A DNA stretch of 64,000 nt from an uncultured Lentisphaerota bacterium. GTDB taxonomy: Bacteria; Verrucomicrobiota; Kiritimatiellia; CAIQIC01. The notes under the pieces were generated by a model. That model worked only from the letters and a program-made list of their open reading frames with translations. It was not told the origin of the DNA and searched no databases. Location: positions 1 to 64,000 of the forward strand of contig CAITZM010000046.1 of the NCBI GenBank assembly GCA_903896925.1, read 5' to 3'. Position numbers and translations under genes: made by a program. Position 1 is the stretch's first letter, and each line of letters begins with the position of its first letter. Positions 1 through 9,561 of this stretch are shown piece by piece.

Positions 1-168
1 GGCAAGAGTGCCGCCGCTCCCCAGCCCTCGCCCACCACGCCTGCGCCTCCGTGGGTTTCCGCCTTCAGGTTTCAGGGCTCCGGTTTCAGGTTTCGTCTTC
101 CCCTTCCGGCTTGCGTCGGCGGCGCGGGCTGCTAAAGTTCGCGCGCCGCCATAAATAGGGAGCTCAGC
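1..168. other. Upstream region of serA with repeat words
   Basis: The first bases (GGCAAGAGTGCCGCC) are the right part of a hairpin whose full form recurs near 47832-47854. A short imperfect tandem of TTTCAGG units follows at about 65-95. The serA promoter and ribosome binding site fill the rest. Confidence 0.5.
111..138 (+). promoter_or_regulatory. Predicted sigma70-type promoter of serA
   Basis: A -35 TTGCGT at 111-116 and a -10 TAAAGT at 133-138 are separated by 16 bases. This predicts a leader of about 25 bases holding the Shine-Dalgarno GGGAG at 158-162. Confidence 0.5.
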
Positions 169-1755
169 ATGAAAAAAGTTTTGATTCCGACGAAGCTGGA
201 CAAGGTTGCCAAGGAACTGCTCGACTCGAACGGGCAGTACAAGGTGATCCAGGACGAGAAGACCGACCTGCTCGCGCTCGCGCAGCAGCATCCCGACGCG
301 CACGCGCTGATCGTCCGCAGCGAGAAGGTCACGCCCGAGATCATCGACGCCCTGCCCCAGCTCAAGGCGATCGTCCGCGCCGGCTCCGGCTTCAACACGA
401 TCGACGCGAAGTACGCCCGCAAGAAAAAAGTCGACGTGCTGACGACGCCGGGCGCGAACTCCAACGCCGTCGCCGAGGAAGTGGTCGCGCTGATGCTGGC
501 GGACGCGCGCCACCTCGTCGAGGCCGACCCCTCCTGCCGCCGCGGCGAGTGGGAGAAGAGCAAGTTCATGGGCCGCGAGGTCACCGGCAAGACCATCGGC
601 ATCGTCGGGCTCGGCTACATCGGCCAGCTCGTGGCGAAGCGGCTGGAGGGTTTCGAGATGCACGTGCTCGGCTACGACCCGATCGTCAGCCAGGAGCGCG
701 CGAAGGAAATCGGCATCGAGCTGGTGGACCTGCCGACGCTGTTCGAGCGCAGCGATTACGTGACGCTGCACATCCCGGAGAACGCCGAGACGAAGGGCCT
801 GATCAACGCCGCCCTGCTCGGGAAGATGAAGAAGGGCGCGACGCTGATCAACTGCGCCCGCTCCGGCGTCGTCGTCGAGGCCGACCTCCGCGCCGCCAAG
901 GCGGAAAAGGAACTCCGCTTCCTCAACGATGTCTATGCGAAGGACGAGCCCGGGCCCAAGAGCTGCGCCGACATCGCCGACATCATGGTGCCGCACCTCG
1001 GTGCGAGCACGAAGGAAGCGAACCGGATGGCCGCCAAGCTCGCCGCGCAATTCCTGCTGGAATACGACGAGAAGGGCATGAGCACCTACGTCGTCAACCG
1101 CGACCTGCCCCCGGGCCTGAGCGAGAGCTTCGTGGACCTCGCCTACACGCTCGCGCGCCTCTGCCGCGCGGTGGTCGGCGCCGAGACCAAGCTCAAGCTC
1201 GTCGAGACCAGCTGCTACGGCCAGCTCAAGCCCTACGCCAACTGGCTGCTCGCGCCGATCGTCTCGGCCTTGAGCGACCGCGTGGACCGCGCGATGGACC
1301 CGAAGGGCGCCGCCCAGTTCCTGCAGGACATGGGCGTGGACTACGCCGACCGCGAGGTGGACGAGCACAAGGGCTACGGCAGCTCGATCACCATCGACCT
1401 CACCGGCAGCGTGGACGCCGACCACCTGATCCACGCCAGCGTGCGCGGCACCGTGGCGGAAGGCAACCTGATGGTGTCCCGCATCAACGACTTCGACAAG
1501 CTCTACTTCGAACCGAGCGGCCATATCATCGGTTTCACCTACAAGGACCGCCCCGGCGTGCTCGCCCAGATCACCGCGGCGCTGGCCAAGGCCGGCGTCA
1601 ACATCGATGACACGCGCAACCCGCACGACTCCAAGGGCGAGAACTCCATCGCCATCCTGAAAGTCAACCAGGCCGTGCCGGCCAATGTGGTCGCGCAGCT
1701 CGCCAAGGACATCCAGGCCAAGGCCGCCTTCTGCGTCGAGCTGAAGGCGCGGTAA
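169..1755 (+). CDS. serA: D-3-phosphoglycerate dehydrogenase with C-terminal ACT domain
   Basis: This 528-residue protein catalyses the first step of serine synthesis, NAD-dependent oxidation of 3-phosphoglycerate, in the cytoplasm. The nucleotide-binding motif GLGYIG is at residues 147-152, the active-site Arg is R231 in NCARSGVVVE, and the catalytic His is H276 in VPHLGAS. The last 75 or so residues (from DRPGVLAQ) form an ACT domain, which in this family senses serine. The length fits the long type I enzymes. The ATG at 169 follows GGGAG at a good distance. The gene stands alone, with its own promoter and a hairpin just after the stop. Confidence 0.96.
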   Translation: MKKVLIPTKLDKVAKELLDSNGQYKVIQDEKTDLLALAQQHPDAHALIVRSEKVTPEIIDALPQLKAIVRAGSGFNTIDAKYARKKKVDVLTTPGANSNAVAEEVVALMLADARHLVEADPSCRRGEWEKSKFMGREVTGKTIGIVGLGYIGQLVAKRLEGFEMHVLGYDPIVSQERAKEIGIELVDLPTLFERSDYVTLHIPENAETKGLINAALLGKMKKGATLINCARSGVVVEADLRAAKAEKELRFLNDVYAKDEPGPKSCADIADIMVPHLGASTKEANRMAAKLAAQFLLEYDEKGMSTYVVNRDLPPGLSESFVDLAYTLARLCRAVVGAETKLKLVETSCYGQLKPYANWLLAPIVSALSDRVDRAMDPKGAAQFLQDMGVDYADREVDEHKGYGSSITIDLTGSVDADHLIHASVRGTVAEGNLMVSRINDFDKLYFEPSGHIIGFTYKDRPGVLAQITAALAKAGVNIDDTRNPHDSKGENSIAILKVNQAVPANVVAQLAKDIQAKAAFCVELKAR

Positions 1756-1776
1756 GCCGCGTCTTTCCGGGCCGAC

Positions 1777-1805
1777 CCGCAGCAGGCGCACGGCGCCCGC
1801 TGCGG
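1777..1805 (+). terminator. Stem-loop after serA
   Basis: Arms of 13 bases (CCGCAGCAGGCGC and GCGCCCGCTGCGG) pair with one mismatch around the loop ACG, 22 bases after the serA stop. There is no T-run, so it is at best a GC-rich terminator or processing hairpin. Confidence 0.35.
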
Positions 1806-1946
1806 GGGTGACCAGCCTCTTCCCACCCTCCGCTGGATGGCCGGGGAGGGTGCGGCCGCGCCTGCGGAACAGCTCCTGCGCCTGTTGGGGGCGTACATCG
1901 CCCGGACACGGACAGACCTGCCCGCCGACACGCCGAAAATAATTGA

Positions 1947-1974
1947 TTGGCCCCGGCCGGTTTTTTGCTACAGT
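1947..1974 (+). promoter_or_regulatory. Predicted promoter of the membrane hybrid kinase
   Basis: A -35 TTGGCC at 1947-1952 and a -10 TACAGT at 1969-1974 have a 16-base spacer. The start codon at 2019 is preceded by GGAGG at 2001-2005. Confidence 0.4.
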
Positions 1975-2018
1975 CATTGTGTTGCAAAGGACGGGCGGAC
2001 GGAGGTCTCAGGGTTTTC

Positions 2019-4970
2019 ATGCGTGAGGATCAATCAGCGGGGAAGGCTGCAGGAGTGCAGGGAGCGGACGCGCCGCGCTGGCGGTCGGCCGCGTGGCGGG
2101 TGGTGTGGCCCTACATGGTCTTCGCCGGGTTGTGGATCACGGTTTCCGACGCGCTCGTCGCCATGCTGTTCCGCGACATCGAGTCGATCGAGCATGTCTC
2201 CATCTTCAAGGGGCTGGCATTTGTGCTCGTCACTTCGTTGCTGCTCTATGGCCTCCTGCGCCGCGAGCTGCTCCGTCGGCAACGGATGGAAGCGGCGCAG
2301 CGCGTGAGCGCCGCCGAGCGCCGCGCCCTGCTGGACCATCTGCCCCAGCGGATCTTCTTCAAAGACACCCGGTCGGTCTATCTCTCCTGCAACAAGGCCT
2401 TCGCCGCCGACGTCAACCGCCGCCCGGAAGAGTTCATCGGCAAAACCGATCGCGATTTCTTTCCGCACGACCTGGCGGAAAAATACATCACCGACGACCA
2501 GCGTGTGTTGGCGTCGGACGCACCGATCGAGGTGGACGAGCGCTATGTGGCGGGTGGCCGCGAGTTCTGGGTGCATACGGTCAAGACACCCGTCCACGAC
2601 GAGGCCGGCAAACTGCTGGGCGTGCTCGGCATCCTGTGGGATATCACCGCGCAGCGCGCGGCCGCCGCCACCCTGCGCGAAAGCGAGGAGAACTACCGCC
2701 GGCTGGTCGAGGAACTGCCCGACGCCATCGCGATCCATCGCGATGGCGTCATCCTCTATCTGAATCCCGCCGGGGTGAAGCTCTGCGGCGCCACAACCCC
2801 GGAACAGGTGCTCGGGCACTCGATCTACGAGCGCATCCATCCGGAACACCACGTGCAGGTGCGGGAGCGCCTCGAACGGGTGCTGCACGGCGAACAGGTG
2901 CCCCTGGCCGTGGAATACCTGGTCCGGGTCGATGGCACCCGGGTGACCGTGGAGACCGCCACCACACTGGTCCTGTTCCGCGGCGCGCCGGCGGTGCAAT
3001 CGCTGCTGCGCGACATCTCGGCACGCCTGCACGCCGAGACCGCGCGCCACGAAAGCGAAGAGCGCCTGCAGACGCTCATCCAATCCTCGCCCGACCTGAT
3101 CTGCTTCAAGGACGGGGCCGGCCGCTGGCTGATCGCCAATGCCCACTACCTCGCCCTCTTCCAGCTCCGCGAGGGCGAGTATCAAGGCAAGACGGACCAC
3201 GAACTGGCGGGCCTGGCGCCGGCGGAAGTGCGGGACGCGTTGCTGTTCTGCAAGCGGTCCGACGAGGATACCTGGCACCGGGGCCAGCCGGCCCACTTTG
3301 AGGAAACCATCCCACAGCCCGACGGCCAAGGTCAGATTTTCGACGTGACCAAGGTCCCGCTCTTCAACCCCGACGGCAGCCGCAAGGGGCTGATCGTGGT
3401 GGCCCACGACATCACCGAGCGGCGGCGCTCCGAGGAACAGATCCGCCGGCTCGCCACCGTCGTCGAACAGGCGACCGAGACGGTCATCATGACCGACATG
3501 CTCGGCGCCATCATCTACGTGAATCCCGCCTTTGAGCGCCTGACCGGCTACCCGGCCGCGGAGGTGCTCGGCCGCAATCCGCGCTGCCTCAAGAGCGGAC
3601 GGCAGGACGCGGAATTCTATCGCAGCATGTGGGCCGCGCTCAGCGCCGGCCAGCCGTGGAGCGGCCGCCTGACCAACCGCCGCAAGGACGGCTCGCTCTA
3701 CGACAGCGAGGCCGTCATCGCGCCCATCCACGACGACGCAGGCCGCCCGCGCTACTATGTGGCCAGCGAGCGCGACGTGACGCGCGAGCTGCAGCTGGAG
3801 GGCCAGTTCCGGCAGGCGCAGAAGATGGAGACCATCGGCCGGCTCGCCGGCGGCGTCGCCCACGACTTCAACAACCTGTTGCAGGCCATCCTCGGCTTTG
3901 TCGAATTGCTGCTGGCCGGCACGCCCGCAGAGGACAAGCGGCGCAGCGACCTGTTCCAGGTGCAGCGTGCCGCCGAGCGGGCCGCGGAGCTGACCCGCCA
4001 GCTCCTCGCCTTCAGCCGCAAGCAGATGATCGAACCGCGCATCCTTGATCTCAACAGCACCATCACCGACATGGAGAAGCTGCTGAACCGGCTCCTCGGA
4101 GAAGGCATCGTCCTCGTCACCGCATTGGATCCCGCGGTGCGCCGGATCAAGGCCGACCCCAACCAGGTCGAGCAGGTCCTGCTGAACCTCGCGGTCAATG
4201 CGCGCGACGCGATGCCCCGCGGCGGGCGGCTGACCATCCGCACCGGGAACGCCGTCTTCAGCCAGACCGAGGCGGGCGCCCAGGCGGAAGTTCGCAGCGG
4301 CGAATTCGTGTTCCTCTCGATCACCGACACCGGCCAGGGCATGACGCCGGAGGTGCAGGAACACCTCTTCGAGCCCTTCTTCAGCACGAAGGGCGTCGGC
4401 CAGGGCACCGGCCTGGGCCTCGCGGTCATCTACGGCATCGTCAAGCAGAACAACGGCTGGATCAACGTCTACAGCCAGCCGGAGCAGGGCTCCACGTTCA
4501 CCATCCATCTCCCCGCCTACCTCGGCACCGAGCCCACCGTCGCGCCGGACGCCGTCCGGCTGGAGCAGCAGGTGCCGCGCGGACACGGCGAGCGCATCCT
4601 GCTCGTCGAGGACGAGCCCGAGGTGCGCAACCTCGCCGCGCACGTGCTCCAGTCCTTCGGCTATGTCATCACCGTCGCCGAGTCCGCCACGGCCGCGCGC
4701 GCCGTGCTGGCCGCCGCTGCGCTGCCCTTCGACGCCCTCTTCAGCGACATCGCCCTGCCCGACGGCAACGGCATCGCGCTGGCCGGCGAAAGCTGCGCGC
4801 GCCAGCCCGGGTTGCCCGTGCTGCTCTGCAGCGGCTACAGCGACGCGCTCACCCGCTGGGCCGATATCGGCACACAGGGCTACCATTTCCTGCAGAAGCC
4901 CTACCCCGCCGCCGCCCTGCTCACCCTCCTGCGCCACGTCCTCGACGCGCGCCACCAGCCGCCGGCCTGA
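2019..4970 (+). CDS. Membrane-anchored PAS hybrid sensor histidine kinase
   Basis: This is a 983-residue two-component sensor. Two hydrophobic helices (about residues 28-49 and 63-81) flank a very short periplasmic loop. Four PAS domains follow (about 103-210, 220-340, 345-467, 470-594), then a HisKA domain with the phospho-accepting His615 in GGVAHDFNN, an HATPase with DTGQGM and GTGLGLAV, and a C-terminal receiver with phospho-acceptor Asp910 in LFSDIALPDG. The ATG at 2019 was preferred to an in-frame TTG at 1947, which lies in the predicted promoter. No response regulator gene is adjacent, so the output is unknown. The protein at 12421-15105 shares its fourth PAS, kinase and receiver layout, so the two look like paralogues. 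Confidence 0.9.
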   Translation: MREDQSAGKAAGVQGADAPRWRSAAWRVVWPYMVFAGLWITVSDALVAMLFRDIESIEHVSIFKGLAFVLVTSLLLYGLLRRELLRRQRMEAAQRVSAAERRALLDHLPQRIFFKDTRSVYLSCNKAFAADVNRRPEEFIGKTDRDFFPHDLAEKYITDDQRVLASDAPIEVDERYVAGGREFWVHTVKTPVHDEAGKLLGVLGILWDITAQRAAAATLRESEENYRRLVEELPDAIAIHRDGVILYLNPAGVKLCGATTPEQVLGHSIYERIHPEHHVQVRERLERVLHGEQVPLAVEYLVRVDGTRVTVETATTLVLFRGAPAVQSLLRDISARLHAETARHESEERLQTLIQSSPDLICFKDGAGRWLIANAHYLALFQLREGEYQGKTDHELAGLAPAEVRDALLFCKRSDEDTWHRGQPAHFEETIPQPDGQGQIFDVTKVPLFNPDGSRKGLIVVAHDITERRRSEEQIRRLATVVEQATETVIMTDMLGAIIYVNPAFERLTGYPAAEVLGRNPRCLKSGRQDAEFYRSMWAALSAGQPWSGRLTNRRKDGSLYDSEAVIAPIHDDAGRPRYYVASERDVTRELQLEGQFRQAQKMETIGRLAGGVAHDFNNLLQAILGFVELLLAGTPAEDKRRSDLFQVQRAAERAAELTRQLLAFSRKQMIEPRILDLNSTITDMEKLLNRLLGEGIVLVTALDPAVRRIKADPNQVEQVLLNLAVNARDAMPRGGRLTIRTGNAVFSQTEAGAQAEVRSGEFVFLSITDTGQGMTPEVQEHLFEPFFSTKGVGQGTGLGLAVIYGIVKQNNGWINVYSQPEQGSTFTIHLPAYLGTEPTVAPDAVRLEQQVPRGHGERILLVEDEPEVRNLAAHVLQSFGYVITVAESATAARAVLAAAALPFDALFSDIALPDGNGIALAGESCARQPGLPVLLCSGYSDALTRWADIGTQGYHFLQKPYPAAALLTLLRHVLDARHQPPA

Positions 4971-5263
4971 GCCCGTCCAGCCAACCCGGCGCGAAGGGTG
5001 CCGGTTCAGCGTTGTGGGCCGCGTCCGCGACGCGGCGTAGGTGTTCTGCGAGCGCCGACCACGGCCAGCACGGAGACTCACGCGGGTGGTTTCCCGCCCG
5101 CTCGCGGCTGCTTTTGTCCTACGCAGATGAACAGCGGGAGTTGAGTGAACCACCAAGAAGACAAAGGCAGCGGAGTTGTAGCCACGGATGGCTGGCTTCC
5201 TCCGAGCTCTCTGCATCGCTAACCATCGGGATTTTGTTTTCCAACCACAATCTACTCGGATTT

Positions 5264-5382
5264 CGACAGAATCATTGACGGCAGAATCATTAGGCGGCGA
5301 GGGACAGATTGAGCTGCTTGGTCGCCGCAGAGCGTAGCATCCACACGTGCTTGAAATGGTTCTGCTATCAATGATTCTGTCG
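5264..5382. repeat. MITE-like element, copy 1
   Basis: The ends are perfect 15-base inverted repeats: CGACAGAATCATTGA at 5264-5278 and TCAATGATTCTGTCG at 5368-5382. A second copy lies at 9562-9679, and similarity continues about 50 bases to the left and 14 to the right. No transposase is encoded inside, as expected for a non-autonomous element. Confidence 0.65.
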
Positions 5383-5702
5383 TCTCTTATGCTTTGGAAG
5401 GCGGGCGCTGCAGGGGGGGGCTCAATTACCACCTGAGGCGGGCACGCTGCGTGAGACTTGGGTTGCGGCGTCAGCCGCGCTGGGTTCTTTCGTGGCGATT
5501 CAAACCGAAAAAATTTCGCCACAAAAGAGCACAAAGAAAACAAAGACAGCAGCGAGCACCGGGATGAACCCAACGCGATGGATCGTGACCGGCGGCCACG
5601 GCGGTTCGACAGCTCAACAGGATCGATGCAGGCAGGCTCACCACAGGCGTGGCCGAGCCTACCTCCGATCCCTCGCCGGCCGCCAGACCTTGGCTGATGT
5701 CC

Positions 5703-5780
5703 GGCCACGACGGAGCGTGGCCCTCCAAGGACAAAACCTGACCGGGGCCAACCCCTGGCGGGACGCGCTCCGTCGCGTCC
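5703..5780. repeat. Hairpin pair with mutually complementary loops
   Basis: The first hairpin (5703-5722) has arms GGCCACG/CGTGGCC and loop ACGGAG. The second (5761-5780) has arms GGACGCG/CGCGTCC and loop CTCCGT. The loops are reverse complements of each other, so the two are the same hairpin type in opposite orientation with different stems. Confidence 0.55.
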
Positions 5781-6013
5781 GCTTCTGTCCGTCATAACCG
5801 AATTATTTCTTTGTGGGTCATGCCGTTGCCGGCCACGCCGCTGCCTCGTTCGCTTGGCTCCCTTCCATGAAGCCTCGCCCGTTCCTGCGTTCCTGACTCA
5901 TTCAAGCTCTCAAAATCTGCGTCATCTGCGAAATCTGTGGACGACACGCTTCCCGCCACAGGCTCCAGCACGCGGCCACCTCTTTTCCCTATCTCGGAAA
6001 TTCCGCGGTTTCT

Positions 6014-6032
6014 TTTTCCCAGCCTTGGAAAA
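6014..6032. repeat. Palindrome of the TTTTCCAAGCCTTGGAAAA family
   Basis: TTTTCCCAGCCTTGGAAAA lies about 35 bases before the acyltransferase start. Its right half supplies the -35 hexamer TTGGAA. Confidence 0.6.
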
Positions 6033-6053
6033 CGCCCGCGCCGCCGCTAGGAT
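6025..6053 (+). promoter_or_regulatory. Predicted promoter of the LpxL-like gene
   Basis: A -35 TTGGAA at 6025-6030 inside the palindrome and a -10 TAGGAT at 6048-6053 have a 17-base spacer. The start codon is 13 bases after the -10. Confidence 0.5.
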
Positions 6054-6066
6054 GCGCCGTGCAACC

Positions 6067-6969
6067 ATGAAATACCGCGTCAAACACATCTTGGAATATG
6101 GCCTGCTGCGCGGCGTCACCGCCTTGGTCAACGCCCTGCCGCTGCGCGTGGCGCTGGGGCTGGCGGCGGGCGTGGCCCGGGTGGCAGGGCTGGTGGCGCG
6201 ATCGAATATGCGCCGGGCCGAGCGGCGCGTGGCGGAGGTCTTCGGCACGCAGTATTCCGCCCGCGAGTGCCGGCGGATCGTCCGCCGCGCGTGGCGCACG
6301 CTGTTTTTTAACGCGGTGGAGATCCTGCGCTTTCCTCAGGCGACGCCGGCAAACCTGTTGAGCCGCGTGGCCTACGAGGACCCCGCCGGCGTCCTCGCGC
6401 ACGTCCACGCGGGCCACGGCGCGATCATCGCGGTGGCGCACCTGGGCAACTGGGACCTGGCGGGCATCGCGTCCCAGTTTTCCGGCATCCAGATCTTCTT
6501 TCTCGCGCGCCGCCAGAAGAACCCGCTGCTCGACGCCTACCTGAACCGGATGCGCGGCGCGACGGGCGTGGAGACGGTGCTCAACGATCCGCAGGCGCTG
6601 CGCGGCGTGGTGCGCAACCTCCAGCAGTGCAAGGTGCTCGCGATGCTGCCGGACGTGCGCGTGAAGCGGGCCGCGCTGGAGGTCGAGTTCCTCGGCGGGC
6701 AGGCGAACATCGGCCGCGGCCTCGCGGTCTTCGCGCGCAGCGCCAAGGTGCCGATCTTCCCGTGCGGCGTCTGGCGCGAGGACTGGACGCACCACCACCT
6801 GACGAGCACGGTGGCCGTCTGGCCCGATCCCACCGCCGACGCCGACGCCGACGAGCGCCGCATGACGCAGGAGGTGATGACGCAGCTCGGCGCCGCCATC
6901 CGCGCCCACCCGGAGCAATATTTCTGGTTCAACAAACGCTGGGTCCTGGAGCCCCTGCCCGCCGGCTGA
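6067..6969 (+). CDS. LpxL/HtrB-family lipid A acyltransferase
   Basis: This 300-residue protein belongs to the lysophospholipid acyltransferase family that adds secondary acyl chains to lipid A at the inner membrane. The family's HX4D catalytic motif is visible as H125 to D130 in AHLGNWD, and the N-terminus has a weak hydrophobic stretch (residues 14-45). The ATG at 6067 gives the usual length. An ATG at 6052 overlaps the -10 and in-frame codons further upstream run through the palindrome, so both are less likely. A second homologue with an HX4E variant lies at 58943-59818. The kinase-like gene starts 16 bases downstream. The exact acyl donor and position cannot be read from sequence. Confidence 0.85.
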   Translation: MKYRVKHILEYGLLRGVTALVNALPLRVALGLAAGVARVAGLVARSNMRRAERRVAEVFGTQYSARECRRIVRRAWRTLFFNAVEILRFPQATPANLLSRVAYEDPAGVLAHVHAGHGAIIAVAHLGNWDLAGIASQFSGIQIFFLARRQKNPLLDAYLNRMRGATGVETVLNDPQALRGVVRNLQQCKVLAMLPDVRVKRAALEVEFLGGQANIGRGLAVFARSAKVPIFPCGVWREDWTHHHLTSTVAVWPDPTADADADERRMTQEVMTQLGAAIRAHPEQYFWFNKRWVLEPLPAG

Positions 6970-6984
6970 CGCGGAAGGCCTATC

Positions 6985-9273
6985 ATGGCAGACTGGATCG
7001 GACAAACCCTCGGCAGCTGCGAAATCCTGGAACTGATCGGCCAGGGCGCGATGGGTCCGGTCTACCGGGCCCGCGACACGCGGCTCGGCCGGCTGGTGGC
7101 GGTGCGACTGCCGCCGGCACACCTCACCGGCAACGCCGTCTTCCTCGCCCGCTTCCGGCGCGAGGCTTCCGTCGTCACCCAGTTCTCGCACAAGAACCTC
7201 GTGCAGGTCTATGACATCGGCGACTACCACCGGATGCCCTTCGTCGTGGCCGAACTGGTGGAGGGCGAATCGCTGGCCCAGCGCCTCGCACGCAAGGGCA
7301 AGCTGCCCGCCGCCGACGCGCTGGCGATCATGCTCTATGTCGTCAAGGCGCTCGCCAACGCGTGGAAGACGGCGCAGCTGTGCCACTTCGACCTCAAGCC
7401 CGGCAGCCTCCTGATCGCACGCGATGGCGAAATCAAACTCAGCGACCTCGGCCGCGCGCGCGGGCCGTACGACACCGCGCCCCTGCCCCCCCTCACCGAC
7501 GAAGCCGCGCGCTACGCCAGCCCCGAACTGCTCGCCGGCAGCGCGCAACCGCCCGACCTGCGCGCCGACATCTACAGCCTCGGCCGAATGCTGTTCGAGA
7601 CGATCACCGGGCGGCTGCCTGAGGCCGGCGCGCCGATCCCGCCGGAAGCGCTGCCGGCGGATTGCCCGCCGGCCCTCGGCCAACTGCTGACCGCCATGCT
7701 TGCACCGGAGCGCGACCAGCGGCTCGCCAGCTACGACGAGTTGCAGCAGGCGCTCTGGCAGCTCGACCAGCAGCTGCTCGCCGACTCGGCCCCGCCCCCG
7801 TCGCTGCTGCCGACCGCGGGCCGCCGCCGCGCATGGGGACTGTGGCTGGGCCTGGGCCTCCTCGCGCTGCTCGGGTGCGCCGCGGGAGTGACATGGGCGG
7901 TGCTCAAGGCCCGGCACGTCGTTGACCGCAACCCGAAACCGCTGGCGCGCCCGCAAACCAACGCCGTGCCGCGCCCGAAAGCCAAACTTAAACAGCAGCC
8001 GGTCGCGCCGACCCTGCCGGCGCGCCTTTCCGGCCCACCGGCGTTGGCCCGTGCGGAGTGGCCCAACCCGCGCGACCTGCTGAAATTTATCGATCCGCGG
8101 CGCGATGCGCTCGTCGGAAAATGGGAAATCGCAGACGGCGGACTGGTGAGCGAGAAGAACCGCGCCGCTCAACTCACGATCCCCTACGAGCCGCCCCCCG
8201 ATTATGACTTCCGCATCGAGTTCACCCCCGAGGAAACCGGCAGCGGCGGCGGCCAACAACTCACGGCAGCCGGGCACGATTTCTGGTGGCTGTTCTTCAT
8301 CGGCCCGGTCAACCGCGTCTGCGGGTTTGATCTCGTCGGCGGCCTGCCGGCGCAACAAAATTCGACGCGCACCCAGGTGTCGCCCCCCGTCAAAGGGCGG
8401 CGCTATGTCTCGCTCGTCGAGGTGCGCCGCGGCCGCGTGCGTGCGTTCCTCGACGACCAGCTGGTCGCCGAGCACAAGTCGGATTTTCAGGACCTGAGCC
8501 TCGGGCCGCGCTGGCAACTCCACGCGGCCGGACGGCTCGGCCTCGCCTGTACCGGCCGGATGATTTTCCACGTCGTCGAACTGCGCGAAATCGGCAGCAT
8601 CGGCCGGGCGGTCCAGCCCAGCGCGCCGCCGCCGGTTTCGTTCCCCGCCGAGGTCGCCGCGCTGCCGGCGACCGGCCAGGTCCAGCGCGTCGTCGCCAGC
8701 CTCCAGCAGCTCAACCCGGGCTACGACGGCAAGGAAAGCCACACGATCGAAAACGGGAAGGTGGTGATGCTGTCGCTCGACTCGCCGGCCCTCACCCAGC
8801 TCGCCCCGGTGCGCGCGCTGACCGCACTGCAGAGCTTCCAGTTCGGCAACACCGATGAGCTCAACGGCCCGCGCTACCCCCTCGCCGACCTGCGCCCGCT
8901 GGCCGGTCTCCCGCTCACCTCGCTCGTCTGCAACCGCACCGAGGTCACCGACCTGGCGCCGGTGCGCGGCATGGCGCTGACCAACCTCAAGTGCAGCGGG
9001 TCGCCCATCCGCGACCTGAACGCCCTGCGCGGCATGGCGCTGCTGGAGCTCGACTGCCGCCAGACCGCGGTGACCGACCTCGGCCCCCTGCGCAAGATGC
9101 CCCTGCGCTACCTCTTCTGCGACGTCAAGGTGGCCACCAACGGCCCGAACCGCGGCGTCATCCGCTCGCTGGACGCGCTCAAGGAAATCAACGGCCGCGT
9201 GCCCGCCGACTTCTGGAAGCAGCCTTGCGATTACACACCCCCGACCGGCTCCCCGGTCATCCGCCGCGACTGA
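6985..9273 (+). CDS. Probable pseudokinase with membrane helix, lectin-like domain and leucine-rich repeats
   Basis: This 762-residue protein has a Ser/Thr kinase fold at residues 11-260, one membrane helix at about 283-307, a concanavalin-like or DUF1080-like beta domain at about 352-535, and leucine-rich repeats at about 602-740 that would lie outside the membrane. The glycine loop (GQGAMGPVY) and the Asp of DLG (D154) are present. However, the ATP-binding Lys is Arg (VAVRLPP, R41), HRD is HFD (134-136) and the catalytic-loop Asn is Ser (S141 in KPGS). Loss of the Lys and Asn together suggests weak or no phosphotransfer. GGAAGG precedes the start, 16 bases after the acyltransferase stop. 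A scaffold or sensor role is an inference. Confidence 0.85.
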   Translation: MADWIGQTLGSCEILELIGQGAMGPVYRARDTRLGRLVAVRLPPAHLTGNAVFLARFRREASVVTQFSHKNLVQVYDIGDYHRMPFVVAELVEGESLAQRLARKGKLPAADALAIMLYVVKALANAWKTAQLCHFDLKPGSLLIARDGEIKLSDLGRARGPYDTAPLPPLTDEAARYASPELLAGSAQPPDLRADIYSLGRMLFETITGRLPEAGAPIPPEALPADCPPALGQLLTAMLAPERDQRLASYDELQQALWQLDQQLLADSAPPPSLLPTAGRRRAWGLWLGLGLLALLGCAAGVTWAVLKARHVVDRNPKPLARPQTNAVPRPKAKLKQQPVAPTLPARLSGPPALARAEWPNPRDLLKFIDPRRDALVGKWEIADGGLVSEKNRAAQLTIPYEPPPDYDFRIEFTPEETGSGGGQQLTAAGHDFWWLFFIGPVNRVCGFDLVGGLPAQQNSTRTQVSPPVKGRRYVSLVEVRRGRVRAFLDDQLVAEHKSDFQDLSLGPRWQLHAAGRLGLACTGRMIFHVVELREIGSIGRAVQPSAPPPVSFPAEVAALPATGQVQRVVASLQQLNPGYDGKESHTIENGKVVMLSLDSPALTQLAPVRALTALQSFQFGNTDELNGPRYPLADLRPLAGLPLTSLVCNRTEVTDLAPVRGMALTNLKCSGSPIRDLNALRGMALLELDCRQTAVTDLGPLRKMPLRYLFCDVKVATNGPNRGVIRSLDALKEINGRVPADFWKQPCDYTPPTGSPVIRRD

Positions 9274-9352
9274 TCCGGCGCCTGTTTTACCGTCCTCGCA
9301 TTCAAAACGCACGACACCACGACACCACGCCACCACCCCATTCCCGCCGCCT

Positions 9353-9425
9353 GTAGCCGGCATCGGTGATGCCGGCCGCCTCGCGCAACCGCAACACACA
9401 GCCGGGGTCACCGACCCCGGCTACA
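9353..9425. repeat. Paired hairpins, ACC/GGT loop family, copy 1
   Basis: Hairpin one (9356-9376) has arms GCCGGCATC/GATGCCGGC with loop GGT. Hairpin two (9401-9421) has arms GCCGGGGTC/GACCCCGGC with loop ACC. TGTA precedes the first and TACAG follows the second, so the pair is itself inverted. Related pairs lie at 23014-23079 and 29028-29088. Confidence 0.65.
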
Positions 9426-9561
9426 GCAAGGCCACGACTGCAGCCCCTGCGGGCGAGGTTTCCGACCCCGCCCACAAAGCCCCCCTGTCGCAATCCCATT
9501 CTTTTGATCCTTGCATTGCTAACCATCAGAACTTTTTCCTCAACACACTTTACTCGGATTT

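Larger units (their letters stand above)
4971..6066. other. Repeat-rich intergenic region
   Basis: I see no convincing gene in this 1.1 kb. It holds a 119-base element with terminal inverted repeats (5264-5382), degenerate word repeats at about 5510-5560 and 5895-5945, a pair of hairpins with complementary loops at 5703-5780, and the lpxL-like promoter. Long open frames on the minus strand across 2034-5795 look like antisense noise of GC-rich genes. Confidence 0.6.

Noticed and set aside
2034..5795. Very long open frame on the minus strand opposite the membrane hybrid kinase
   Set aside because: Its translation is low-complexity and matches nothing, while the plus strand encodes an intact multi-domain kinase. 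Long antisense frames are common in GC-rich genes. The same applies to 5989-9411, 12394-14847 (+) and 23249-25630 (+).
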